Below, piece after piece: positions 1 to 6,850 of a DNA stretch of 12,498 nucleotides. The translations under genes were made by a program, and so were the position numbers. Origin of the DNA: an uncultured Collinsella sp. GTDB taxonomy: Bacteria > Actinomycetota > Coriobacteriia > Coriobacteriales > Coriobacteriaceae. Below the pieces are notes generated by a model. It worked only from the letters and a program-made list of their open reading frames with translations. It did not search any database and was not told the origin of the DNA. Each line of letters opens with the position of its first letter. Position 1 is the stretch's first letter. The stretch spans positions 1 through 12,498 of the forward strand of contig URKH01000062.1 of the NCBI GenBank assembly GCA_900548255.1, written 5' to 3'.

Positions 1-130
1 CCGCCCGCTTCCGCTTCGGGCCTGCGGCCCTCGCGTGCTGCGCTGGAAAACGCTTACGCGTTTCCTCAGCTCCGCACCCTTGCGGGTTCGAATCCCTCTG
101 CGATGGGCCTGAAAAAGGAAAGGCCCCCAT
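1..130. repeat. Hairpin-rich non-coding segment with a tRNA-like T-arm
   Basis: No gene is visible here. The segment holds consecutive inverted repeats: gggcc/ggccc (18-22 with 26-30), ggaaaacgc/gcgtttcc (45-53 with 58-65, one bulged A), accc/gggt (76-79 with 84-87), and a final gggcct/aggccc pair near 105-126. Positions 84-98 match a tRNA T-arm box (GGTTCGAATCC). The same 15 bases occur inverted at 164-178, in the T-arm of the neighbouring tRNA-Val. No matching acceptor 5' strand, D-arm or CCA can be found for a functional tRNA, so it is either a tRNA-derived remnant or a dispersed intergenic repeat. The last hairpin could help end tRNA-Val transcription, but no good U-tract follows it on the - strand. 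Confidence 0.45.
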
Positions 131-152
131 AGCTGGGAGCCTATCAAATCGG

Positions 153-228
153 TGGTGGGCGATGAGGGATTCGAACCCCCAGCCTTGTGCGTGTAAAGCA
201 CCTGCGCTAACCGTTGCGCCAATCGCCC
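153..228 (-). tRNA. tRNA-Val (anticodon TAC)
   Basis: Read on the - strand, this folds as a complete cloverleaf. The acceptor arms GGGCGAT/ATCGCCC pair perfectly. The D-stem is gcgc/gcgc, the anticodon loop TTTACAC gives anticodon TAC, and the T-loop is TTCGAAT. Discriminator A (156) and an encoded CCA (153-155) complete the 3' end. It would read GUA and, by wobble, other valine codons. It is the only gene in the window on the - strand and diverges from asnB. An extended -10 element lies just upstream. Confidence 0.95.
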
Positions 229-238
229 GTGCGGAGAG

Positions 239-247
239 AGTATAGCA
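239..247 (-). promoter_or_regulatory. Extended -10 promoter for tRNA-Val
   Basis: On the - strand this reads TGCTATACT, an extended -10 element (TGn plus TATACT). It ends 10 bases before the tRNA, which puts the expected transcription start a few bases from the mature 5' end. No good -35 hexamer is visible, as is often true of extended -10 promoters. Confidence 0.6.
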
Positions 248-358
248 AAACAATCGCCTCATTCACCTCATATCCATTAAAGGTAACTGGCGCGTGTCAC
301 AGCGGAGCTGATTCAGTTGAGATTGCCTGAACATTCCGCCCCTCTTTACGCCCTCGGG

Positions 359-364
359 TATACT
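359..364 (+). promoter_or_regulatory. Putative -10 element of the asnB promoter
   Basis: TATACT lies 51 bases before the asnB start and is identical to the -10 hexamers assigned to tRNA-Val and tatA. No convincing -35 hexamer sits 16-18 bases upstream, so strength and any activator dependence are unknown. The rest of 245-358 shows no clear operator or riboswitch. Confidence 0.5.
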
Positions 365-415
365 CAAAAGCTACTGATTCGATTTGATGCCCAGCAACAG
401 CAGAGGGGATAGTAT

Positions 416-2296
416 ATGTGCGGTTTTGTCGGTTTTGTCGGTGGGACGGATAACCAATCCGAGGTGCTCACCAAGATGATGGACCGCATCGTCCATCGTG
501 GTCCCGACATGGGCGGCCAGTTTATCGACGGCCGCGTTGCCCTCGGCTTCCGCCGCTTGTCGATCCTCGACCTGACCGAGGCCGGCGCTCAGCCCATGGC
601 CAATGAGGACGGTAGCGTCGTCATTGTCTTCAACGGCGAGATCTACAACTTCCAAGAACTCCGTTCCGAGCTCGAGGCCAAGGGCTACAAGTTCCACTGC
701 GGCGCCGACACCGAGAGCCTCCTGCACGGCTATGAGGAGTGGGGCGAGGCAGTACTCGATCGCTTGCGCGGTATGTACGCCTTCGTCATCTGGGACAAGA
801 AGAAGAATAAGCTTTTTGGCGCCCGCGATATCTTTGGCATCAAGCCGCTCTACTACTATCCCATGGCCGATGCGGGCGACGGCGCTCCGGGCGTGCTCTT
901 CGGTTCCGAGATTAAGAGCTTCCTGGACTACCCGCACTTCCACAAGGCGGTCAACAAAAAGGCCCTGCGTCCGTACATGACGCTGCAGTATTCGGCAACC
1001 GAGGAGACCTTCTTCGAGGGTGTCTACAAGCTGCCGCCGGCGCATTACTTTACCGTCGATATCCCGACCGGCAAGATGAACATCGAGCGCTACTGGGATT
1101 GCGATTACTCTGCCGTCGAGAAGCCGTTCGAGGAGTACGTCGACGAGCTGGATGAGGTCGTGCACGAGAGCGTCGAGGCCCATCGCATCGCCGACGTTAA
1201 GGTCGCGTCGTTCCTCTCCGGCGGCGTCGACTCCAGCTACATCGCCGCTTGCCTCATGCCCGACAAGACCTTCTCGGTGGGCTTTGACTACAAGAACTTC
1301 AACGAGACCAACTACGCCAAGGAACTTTCTGACAAGCTCGGCGTCGAGAATGTCCGCAAGATGATCACCGCCGACGAGTTCTTTGGCGCGCTCGAGGACA
1401 TCCAGTATCACATGGACGAGCCGCAGTCCAACCTGTCTTCCGTGCCGCTGTGGTTCTTGGCCGAGATGGCCCGCAAGGACGTCACCGTCGTGCTTTCGGG
1501 CGAAGGCGCCGACGAGCTCTTTGGCGGCTACGCCTACTACGAGGACACGGTCCCGGTCCGCAAATACAAAAAGATGGTGCCGCTGCCCATTCGTCGCGCG
1601 CTCGGTAACCTGGCGCTGCATATGCCGTACTTCAAGGGACATAACTTCCTGGTCAAGGGTGCCGAGATCCCCGAGAAGTCGTTCCTGGGACAGGCTCTGG
1701 TATGGCCGGAGCGCGAGGTCGACGGCGTGCTCAAGCCCGAGTACAACACCGGCGATGGCGCCTTCGAGCTTGCCGCTCCCATCTATGCGCGCGTGAAGGG
1801 TCAGCCCGAGCTGGTCAAGAAGCAGTACCTGGACATGAACATGTGGCTCCCGGGCGACATTCTGCTCAAGGCCGACAAGATGTGCATGGCGCACTCGCTG
1901 GAGCTGCGCGTGCCCTTCCTGGACCGCAAAGTCATGGAGTTCGCCGAGCACATTCCCGACCGCTACCGCATCAACGAGAACGGCAACAAGCAAGTACTCC
2001 GCCACGCTGCCAACAAGTCGCTGCCCGATGAGTGGGCCACCCGTCCCAAGGTGGGCTTCCCGGTGCCGATTGTCTACTGGCTGCGCGAGCAAAAGTGGTA
2101 CGACTATGTCAAGGAGTACTTCACCGCGCCGTGGGCAAGCGAGTTCTTCGATACCGACGAGCTCATGCACCTGCTCGATCTGCACTTTGCGGGCAAGGGC
2201 GATTTCCAGCGCAAGATCTATACGCCGCTCGTGTTCCTGGTGTGGTACAAGCGCTTCTTTATCGACGAGGACCAGCCCGCTGTTCAGGCTGCCTAG
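416..2296 (+). CDS. asnB: Asparagine synthetase (glutamine-hydrolysing), AsnB type
   Basis: Makes L-asparagine from L-aspartate, glutamine and ATP in the cytoplasm. The 626-residue protein has both expected domains. The N-terminal class II glutaminase domain starts with MCGFVGF, giving the nucleophile Cys2 after Met removal, followed by HRGPD at 27-31 and FNGEIYNF at 72-79. The C-terminal synthetase domain carries the PP-loop SGGVDSS at 268-274 for ATP binding. Length is normal for the bacterial AsnB1 family. The start is fixed because Cys2 must follow Met1, and a purine-rich Shine-Dalgarno (403-408) sits 7 bases upstream. The gene has its own -10 element and a strong terminator, so it is probably monocistronic. 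Other glutamine amidotransferase synthetases (for example antibiotic-modifying types) share this fold, but the motifs and length favour AsnB. Confidence 0.95.
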   Translation: MCGFVGFVGGTDNQSEVLTKMMDRIVHRGPDMGGQFIDGRVALGFRRLSILDLTEAGAQPMANEDGSVVIVFNGEIYNFQELRSELEAKGYKFHCGADTESLLHGYEEWGEAVLDRLRGMYAFVIWDKKKNKLFGARDIFGIKPLYYYPMADAGDGAPGVLFGSEIKSFLDYPHFHKAVNKKALRPYMTLQYSATEETFFEGVYKLPPAHYFTVDIPTGKMNIERYWDCDYSAVEKPFEEYVDELDEVVHESVEAHRIADVKVASFLSGGVDSSYIAACLMPDKTFSVGFDYKNFNETNYAKELSDKLGVENVRKMITADEFFGALEDIQYHMDEPQSNLSSVPLWFLAEMARKDVTVVLSGEGADELFGGYAYYEDTVPVRKYKKMVPLPIRRALGNLALHMPYFKGHNFLVKGAEIPEKSFLGQALVWPEREVDGVLKPEYNTGDGAFELAAPIYARVKGQPELVKKQYLDMNMWLPGDILLKADKMCMAHSLELRVPFLDRKVMEFAEHIPDRYRINENGNKQVLRHAANKSLPDEWATRPKVGFPVPIVYWLREQKWYDYVKEYFTAPWASEFFDTDELMHLLDLHFAGKGDFQRKIYTPLVFLVWYKRFFIDEDQPAVQAA

Positions 2297-2321
2297 CCTC
2301 GGCTTACGAACGCCTGCGCGT

Positions 2322-2346
2322 AACGGCTCCTCCGGGAGCCGTTTTT
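2322..2346 (+). terminator. Rho-independent terminator after asnB
   Basis: A perfect 9-bp stem, AACGGCTCC (2322-2330) with GGAGCCGTT (2335-2343), is closed by a 4-base loop and runs into TTTTT. It lies 25 bases after the asnB stop. Confidence 0.93.
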
Positions 2347-2370
2347 GCGTGGGTGCGTTTCAGTTACTAT
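2343..2370 (+). promoter_or_regulatory. Weak candidate promoter for the murE block
   Basis: TTTTGC (2343-2348) and TACTAT (2365-2370) are 16 bases apart and follow directly on the asnB terminator, 39 bases before the next start codon. TATAAA at 2368-2373 is an alternative -10. The match to consensus is modest, but a promoter is expected here because the preceding gene is terminated. Confidence 0.4.
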
Positions 2371-2408
2371 AAAAACCGTCCCTGCCAAATGGCTGAGAAA
2401 GGCGAAAG

Positions 2409-3971
2409 ATGCACCATTCGGATTCCGCGACCGTGACCACGGTCGATACGCTTGCCAAGCTTCTCGATGTGTGCGGCGAGCTGCGCGCATCAGAGCAGGT
2501 TGACGAGCGTGCCGTGACCGGCTGCTCGTTTGATTCGCGTGCGGTCTCGGCAGGTGACGTGTTCTTTTGCAAAGGCGCTGCCTTTAAGCCCGCGTTTTTG
2601 AGCATGGCGCTCGATGCGGGCGCCGTCGCATTTGTGTGCGAAGAGTCGCTGGTCGAGTCTCTGGAGCCGCTGGCGCAGGAGAGCGGTGCTGCGATGCTGG
2701 TTGTTGATAGCGTTCGCACGGCCATGGCCCTGTTGCCGCCGGAGGTCTACGACCGTCCCGACCACGACGTCAAGATCGTGGGCATCACCGGTACCAAGGG
2801 AAAGACCACGGCCGCTTTTATGCTCCAGTCCATCATCAAGGCAGCGGGCGAATCCTGCGGCATGATCGGCTCGGTGAGTACCGACGATGGCATCGAGTGC
2901 TACGAGAGCACCAATACTACGCCCGAGGCCCCCGAGGTCTGGCGCCATATCGCCAACTGCCGTGAGTCCGGTCGCCAGTCCATGGTCATGGAGGTCTCGA
3001 GCCAGGCACTCAAGTACCAACGCGTCGAGAATCTGCCGTTTGACGTGGCGTGCTTCCTCAACATCGGCCGTGACCACATCTCACCGATCGAACACCCCAC
3101 GTTTGAGGATTATTTTGAGAGCAAACTCAGGATCTTTGACCAGGCAAAGACCGCCGTGGTGAATCTGGGCACCGAAGAGGTTGACCGTGTGCTGGAGGCA
3201 GCGTCGACGGCCGAGCGCTTGGTGACCGTTGGCGTCGAGCATCCCGAGGCAAGCCTGTGGGCAAGCGATGTCCGCGTGGTCGGCTTTATCATCGAGTTTA
3301 ACCTGCATGGCCTGTGTGCCGACGAGTCCGAGGCGGGGGAGAAGGTCCTGCTGGGCATCGCGGGCGACTTTAACGTGGAAAACGCGCTGGTCGCTATCGC
3401 CGCTGCGCACGAGATCGGCATCGGTATCGAGGCTATCAAGAAGGGCCTCTCCAAACTGCGTGTGCCGGGCCGTATGGAGGTCGTGGAGTCGAAGGATGGC
3501 CGCGTGATCTGCGTCGTTGACTACGCTCACAACCAGCTTTCGTTCCGGTCGCTTTTCTCGTCGGTCAAGCGCGCGTTTCCCACTAGTCCAGTCATTGCAG
3601 TGTTTGGCGCTGCCGGCGGCAAGGCGCAGGAGCGCCGCGAGCAGCTTCCGCGCGAGGCCGCACCATATTCCGACCTGATGATCTTTGCCAACGAGGACCC
3701 GGCTCACGAGGACCCGATGAAGGTCTGTCGCGAGCTTGCCGAGCATGTTCCCGACGATACGCCGAACAAGATCATCCTCGACCGCGAAGCCGCTGTGCAT
3801 GCGGCGTTCAAGGCGGCGCGCGAGGAGTACGTCAACCCCGATGCTCCCACCATTGTCTTGCTGCTGGCAAAGGGTGACGAGGAGCTCATGCACGTGGGCG
3901 ACGAGTTCGTGCCCATCGAGAGCGACCTTTCGCTGGCCAATCGCCTGATCGATGTTACCCAGTTTGACTAA
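2409..3971 (+). CDS. murE: MurE-type UDP-MurNAc-L-Ala-D-Glu:diamino-acid ligase
   Basis: Cytoplasmic ATP-dependent Mur ligase that adds the third stem-peptide residue to UDP-MurNAc-L-Ala-D-Glu. The 520-residue protein shows the three Mur ligase domains: an N-terminal UDP-binding domain (about 1-115), the central ATPase with P-loop GTKGKTT at 128-134, a TTP motif, the EVSSQAL motif and the carbamylation-site lysine K239 in YFESKLRIF, and a C-terminal domain starting near DYAHN. In the C-terminal domain, the usual DNPR arginine position that contacts meso-DAP in E. coli MurE reads EDPA (429-432). That resembles lysine-type enzymes (DNPA in S. aureus), so L-Lys or L-Orn is a likelier substrate. 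The ATG has a GAAAGG Shine-Dalgarno (2397-2402) 6 bases upstream. The MurE-like family is clear; the exact amino acid is inferred. Confidence 0.85.
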   Translation: MHHSDSATVTTVDTLAKLLDVCGELRASEQVDERAVTGCSFDSRAVSAGDVFFCKGAAFKPAFLSMALDAGAVAFVCEESLVESLEPLAQESGAAMLVVDSVRTAMALLPPEVYDRPDHDVKIVGITGTKGKTTAAFMLQSIIKAAGESCGMIGSVSTDDGIECYESTNTTPEAPEVWRHIANCRESGRQSMVMEVSSQALKYQRVENLPFDVACFLNIGRDHISPIEHPTFEDYFESKLRIFDQAKTAVVNLGTEEVDRVLEAASTAERLVTVGVEHPEASLWASDVRVVGFIIEFNLHGLCADESEAGEKVLLGIAGDFNVENALVAIAAAHEIGIGIEAIKKGLSKLRVPGRMEVVESKDGRVICVVDYAHNQLSFRSLFSSVKRAFPTSPVIAVFGAAGGKAQERREQLPREAAPYSDLMIFANEDPAHEDPMKVCRELAEHVPDDTPNKIILDREAAVHAAFKAAREEYVNPDAPTIVLLLAKGDEELMHVGDEFVPIESDLSLANRLIDVTQFD

Positions 3972-3980
3972 TGAACCATG

Positions 3981-4013
3981 ATGGCGGCGGCGCCCTGAGT
4001 GCGCTGTCGCCAT
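3981..4013 (+). other. Long intergenic stem-loop between murE and the HAD gene
   Basis: A 13-bp stem pairs 3981-3993 with 4001-4013, including two G-U pairs when read as RNA, around a 7-base loop. It starts 9 bases after the murE stop. No U-tract follows, so it is not a standard intrinsic terminator. It may be an mRNA processing or stability element, or a leaky terminator within the block. Confidence 0.6.
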
Positions 4014-4069
4014 AAGCGTGTTCCCTCAATCAAAACATGCCGTCCAAGTCCAAACCCTTCTACGTAAAC

Positions 4070-4073
4070 GGAG
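4070..4073 (+). promoter_or_regulatory. Shine-Dalgarno that decides the HAD gene start
   Basis: GGAG lies 5 bases before the ATG at 4079. The longer in-frame ATG at 4037 has no purine-rich sequence upstream, so 4079 is preferred. Confidence 0.75.
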
Positions 4074-4078
4074 TAACC

Positions 4079-4990
4079 ATGTCCCACAACACCCTGCCGA
4101 CCGTTGCCGAGCTTTCGGGCGAGATGCGCGAGCGCTTGGCCAAGGTCAAGTACGTCTTTACCGACCTGGATGCCACGATGCTCGCGCCCGGCTCGTGCGT
4201 GCTGCGCGACAACGACGGTAACCCCTCGACCAAACTCGTCGAGGCCGTCGTGGCACTTGCCCGCGCTGGTATTCAGGTGGTTCCCACCTCGGGCCGCAAC
4301 CGTACCATGATCCACGAGGATGCGCGCGTGCTCGGCCTCAACTCCTACATCGGTGAGATGGGCGGCCTGGTCATGTACGACCTCAAAGCCAACGATTGGG
4401 AGTATCTGACTGGCGACATGCCTTACGACCCCGCCTGCGGCCTTACTCCGCACCAGGTGATCGAGCAGACCGGCGTGTGCGAGAAGATTCTTGCCCGCTG
4501 GCCGCACAAGATCGAGTATCACAACGACATGTCGACCGGCTACAAGTACCGCGAGGTCACCGTCGGCATGCGCGGCGATGTGCCCGACAATGAGGTCCAG
4601 GCCATCCTGGACGAGGCCGGCTGCGGCCTGGTGTGGGCCTGTAACGGTCACCTGACGCATCTGTCCAAGCCGACGACGCTCGAGCTCGATCGCGTCGAGG
4701 ACGGTCGCGCGTTTAACATCAATCCCGCCGGCCTCAACAAGGGCGTTGCCATCGCGCGCTTCTGCGAGCACCTGGGGATTGAGCGCGAGGAGACGCTCGC
4801 GCTCGGCGATTCCGAGTCCGACTTCTACATGGCCGATCACGTGGGCACGTTCTGCCTGGTCGAGAATGGCCTGACGAGCGCCGGCGCGCCCGAGTTCCTG
4901 GCTGCTTGCGAGAACGCTTTCGTTACGCGCGGCAAAATTGTCGACGGTTGGGCGGCGACGGCAGAGCTGCTGGTCGCGGCGCGTTCGTAG
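4079..4990 (+). CDS. HAD-superfamily hydrolase (Cof/IIB-like phosphatase)
   Basis: A 303-residue cytoplasmic HAD phosphatase of unknown substrate. Motif I is TDLDATM with nucleophile D29 and general acid D31; motif II is the Thr/Ser in VPTSGRN; motif IV is GDSESD at 243-248, binding Mg2+. The region between motifs II and IV is large enough for a type II cap, as in Cof-type, sucrose-phosphate or mannosyl-3-phosphoglycerate phosphatases. Motif I has Ala where DxDGT normally has Gly. An upstream in-frame ATG (4037) would add 14 residues but lacks a ribosome-binding site. It lies between murE and murI, which might suggest a cell-wall precursor or housekeeping phosphate substrate, but nothing in the sequence shows the substrate. 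A small GC hairpin (4992-5004) follows the stop. Confidence 0.8.
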   Translation: MSHNTLPTVAELSGEMRERLAKVKYVFTDLDATMLAPGSCVLRDNDGNPSTKLVEAVVALARAGIQVVPTSGRNRTMIHEDARVLGLNSYIGEMGGLVMYDLKANDWEYLTGDMPYDPACGLTPHQVIEQTGVCEKILARWPHKIEYHNDMSTGYKYREVTVGMRGDVPDNEVQAILDEAGCGLVWACNGHLTHLSKPTTLELDRVEDGRAFNINPAGLNKGVAIARFCEHLGIEREETLALGDSESDFYMADHVGTFCLVENGLTSAGAPEFLAACENAFVTRGKIVDGWAATAELLVAARS

Positions 4991-5041
4991 CGCGGCGTCG
5001 CCGCACTTGGACATGTCTTTTCGAGAGAGACTGGTGAGGTA

Positions 5042-5926
5042 ATGTCCGATATCGAGAATCCGACAGGCGACACGCGCCCGATTGGCGTGTTCGATTCTGG
5101 TTTGGGCGGTCTGACGGTTGCGCGCGCCATCGCGACGGTGCTGCCGCACGAGTCCGTCTACTACTTCGGCGACACCAAACGCTGCCCCTACGGCACGCGC
5201 ACCGAGGATGAGGTGCGCTCGTTTGCGTTGCAGGCGGGCCGTTGGCTGTCGAAGCACGACGTCAAGATTATGGTCATCGCCTGCAACACGGCGACAGCTG
5301 CGGCCTTGCGTCTGGCCCAGCAGGTGCTCGACGTTCCCGTGATCGGCGTGATCGCGCCGGGTGCCCGTGCGGCAATCAACAGCACCCGTTCGCGTCGCGT
5401 GGGCGTGCTCGCCACCAACCTCACCATTCGCTCGGGCGCCTACACGCGCGCCATTCAGGATCTAGATGCCGGCGTCGATGTATACGGTTGTCCTGCCTCG
5501 AGCTTTGTCGAGGTTGTCGAACACGAGCTCGCCTCGGGCGCGCATCTGCAAGAGCAGTGGCTCGAGAACGAGGACATCTTCGATACGCCAGCCGTGCGAG
5601 CGCTGGTGGGTGCCACGGTTGAGCCGCTGCGCGATCGCGGAATCGATACCGTGGTGCTCGGCTGTACGCACTTTCCGCTGCTCGTGGGGCCTATTCGCCA
5701 TGCGCTGGGGCCCGGGGTGCGTGTGGTGAGTTCCGCCGAGGAGACTACGCGCGAGCTGACCGATATCCTCACGCGCCGCGAGCAGCTGGCGGGCGACGCT
5801 GCCGAGCCTCAGCATCGCTTTGCGACGACGGCCGATAACATTGCCGAGTTTGCGGTGGCGGGTAGCTTTATCTTTGGCCAGCCGCTCAAGAGCATCGAAC
5901 ATATTGATATCGACGAACTGAAATAG
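5042..5926 (+). CDS. murI: Glutamate racemase
   Basis: Interconverts L- and D-glutamate without a cofactor, supplying D-Glu for peptidoglycan precursors in the cytoplasm. The 294-residue protein opens with IGVFDSGLGGLT (D18-S19) and carries both catalytic cysteines in their family contexts: C81 in ACNTATA and C208 in GCTHFP. Length is typical (about 265-290 residues), with a short polar N-terminal extension. The start ATG is preceded closely by GAGGT (5036-5040). That spacing is shorter than ideal, but no alternative start lies before the conserved FDSGLGG. The gene sits between the HAD phosphatase (51-base gap) and rph, downstream of murE, so it probably belongs to the same transcript. Confidence 0.95.
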   Translation: MSDIENPTGDTRPIGVFDSGLGGLTVARAIATVLPHESVYYFGDTKRCPYGTRTEDEVRSFALQAGRWLSKHDVKIMVIACNTATAAALRLAQQVLDVPVIGVIAPGARAAINSTRSRRVGVLATNLTIRSGAYTRAIQDLDAGVDVYGCPASSFVEVVEHELASGAHLQEQWLENEDIFDTPAVRALVGATVEPLRDRGIDTVVLGCTHFPLLVGPIRHALGPGVRVVSSAEETTRELTDILTRREQLAGDAAEPQHRFATTADNIAEFAVAGSFIFGQPLKSIEHIDIDELK

Positions 5927-5981
5927 ATGTAGGGTTACCGTCCAAAGACTTGCCCTCTTCTTCTGCCGAAAGGATATTTCT

Positions 5982-6707
5982 ATGGAGTACATGCAGGTCA
6001 ACCGCGCCAACGGCCGTGCCGCCAATGAACTGCGCCCCGTCAAGCTCACCCGTGGTGTTATGAAACATGCCCACGGCTCGTGCCTGGCTGAGTTCGGCGA
6101 CACGCGCGTGCTGTGTGCCGCCACAATTGAGGAGGGCGTGCCGGGCTGGCGCAAGGGCGCCAAGGCCGGTTGGGTAACCGCAGAGTATGCCATGCTGCCG
6201 GCATCGACCGGTAAGCGTTGCAAGCGCGAGTATACCAAGCGTAAGGGCCGCTCCATGGAGATCGAACGTCTCATCGGCCGTAGCCTGCGTACCGTCGTCA
6301 ACATGAAGGCGCTCGGCGAGTACACCGTCACCGTCGACTGCGATGTGATCCAGGCGGATGGCGGCACGCGTACGGCGAGCATTACCGGTGCCTGGGTGGC
6401 GCTGCATGATGCTCTTGCTATGTGGGTCGAGGCCGGCAAGATCGAGCGCATTCCGCTCACGGGCCAGGTTGCCGCCATCTCTATGGGCGTTGTCGACGGC
6501 AACACCATGCTCGACCTCGATTATTCCGAGGACAGCCACGCCGAGGTCGACATGAATCTCGTCGCTACCGACACCGGCGAGATGATTGAGCTCCAAGGCA
6601 CCGGCGAGCAGGCGCCCTTCGACCGCAAGCGTCTCAACGCCCTGCTCGACCTGGGCGACAAGGGCATCGCCGAGCTCATCGAGCTTCAGCGCCAAGCCCT
6701 CGCCTAA
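5982..6707 (+). CDS. rph: Ribonuclease PH
   Basis: Phosphate-dependent 3'-5' exoribonuclease that trims tRNA precursor 3' ends. The 241-residue protein spans the whole family: NELRPV near the N-terminus, TAEYAMLP, the phosphate-site region IERLIGRSLR, DCDVIQADGGTRTAS and a C-terminal GTGEQAPF, where the family usually has GTxEGxPF. Length matches B. subtilis RNase PH (about 245). The GAAAGGA Shine-Dalgarno (5968-5974) is 7 bases before the ATG at 5982; another ATG three codons later (5991) is possible. Some tRNA genes in other genomes lack CCA, but both tRNAs here encode it, so this enzyme would only trim beyond CCA. The gene is followed at once by a palindromic terminator-like element that includes its last two stop-codon bases. 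Confidence 0.95.
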   Translation: MEYMQVNRANGRAANELRPVKLTRGVMKHAHGSCLAEFGDTRVLCAATIEEGVPGWRKGAKAGWVTAEYAMLPASTGKRCKREYTKRKGRSMEIERLIGRSLRTVVNMKALGEYTVTVDCDVIQADGGTRTASITGAWVALHDALAMWVEAGKIERIPLTGQVAAISMGVVDGNTMLDLDYSEDSHAEVDMNLVATDTGEMIELQGTGEQAPFDRKRLNALLDLGDKGIAELIELQRQALA

Positions 6708-6744
6708 CCTGCCAAAAAGGGACAGGTTTATTTTGGCAGGTTTT
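6706..6744 (+). terminator. Palindromic terminator-like element after rph
   Basis: A perfect 12-bp inverted repeat pairs AACCTGCCAAAA (6706-6717) with TTTTGGCAGGTT (6731-6742), followed by TTAT. The 5' arm overlaps the rph stop codon. A second CAGGTT (6723-6728) inside the loop can pair with the same AACCTG, giving an alternative shorter hairpin followed by TATTTT. Confidence 0.65.
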
Positions 6745-6763
6745 ATCTGGGAAAACGTCGAAG

Positions 6764-6769
6764 TATAAG
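6764..6769 (+). promoter_or_regulatory. Possible -10 element for rdgB-dtd
   Basis: TATAAG lies 81 bases before the rdgB start, after the palindromic terminator, where a new promoter is expected. The upstream sequence at the -35 position (TTTTAT, 6741-6746) is poor. A second AT-rich spot, GCTATAG near 6828-6834, is too close to the ribosome-binding site to be a likely promoter. Confidence 0.3.
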
Positions 6770-6850
6770 ACTGCCGTTGATTGAGAGGGGAGAGGCGGAG
6801 GCCCTCGTCGCCCTCGGCGCGGCATTGCTATAGAGACAAGGAGACCACTC

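Noticed and set aside
84..106. A complete + strand tRNA ending near 106
   Set aside because: The T-arm box is present, but the implied acceptor 5' strand is not found within the window, one T-stem pair is mismatched, and no CCA follows.
371..2185. Long - strand open frame (604 codons) opposite asnB
   Set aside because: It mirrors asnB in a GC-rich gene, lacks a ribosome-binding site and recognisable motifs, and asnB is certain.
3081..4013. - strand open frame opposite murE
   Set aside because: Shadow frame; the + strand Mur ligase motifs account for the sequence and no start signal is present.
4037..4078. Longer start for the HAD gene
   Set aside because: No ribosome-binding site before 4037, whereas GGAG sits 5 bases before 4079.
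6745..6850. Riboswitch or small gene in the rph-rdgB spacer
   Set aside because: Only a weak -10 and short GC-rich repeats are seen; no known riboswitch core or coding frame with a start signal.
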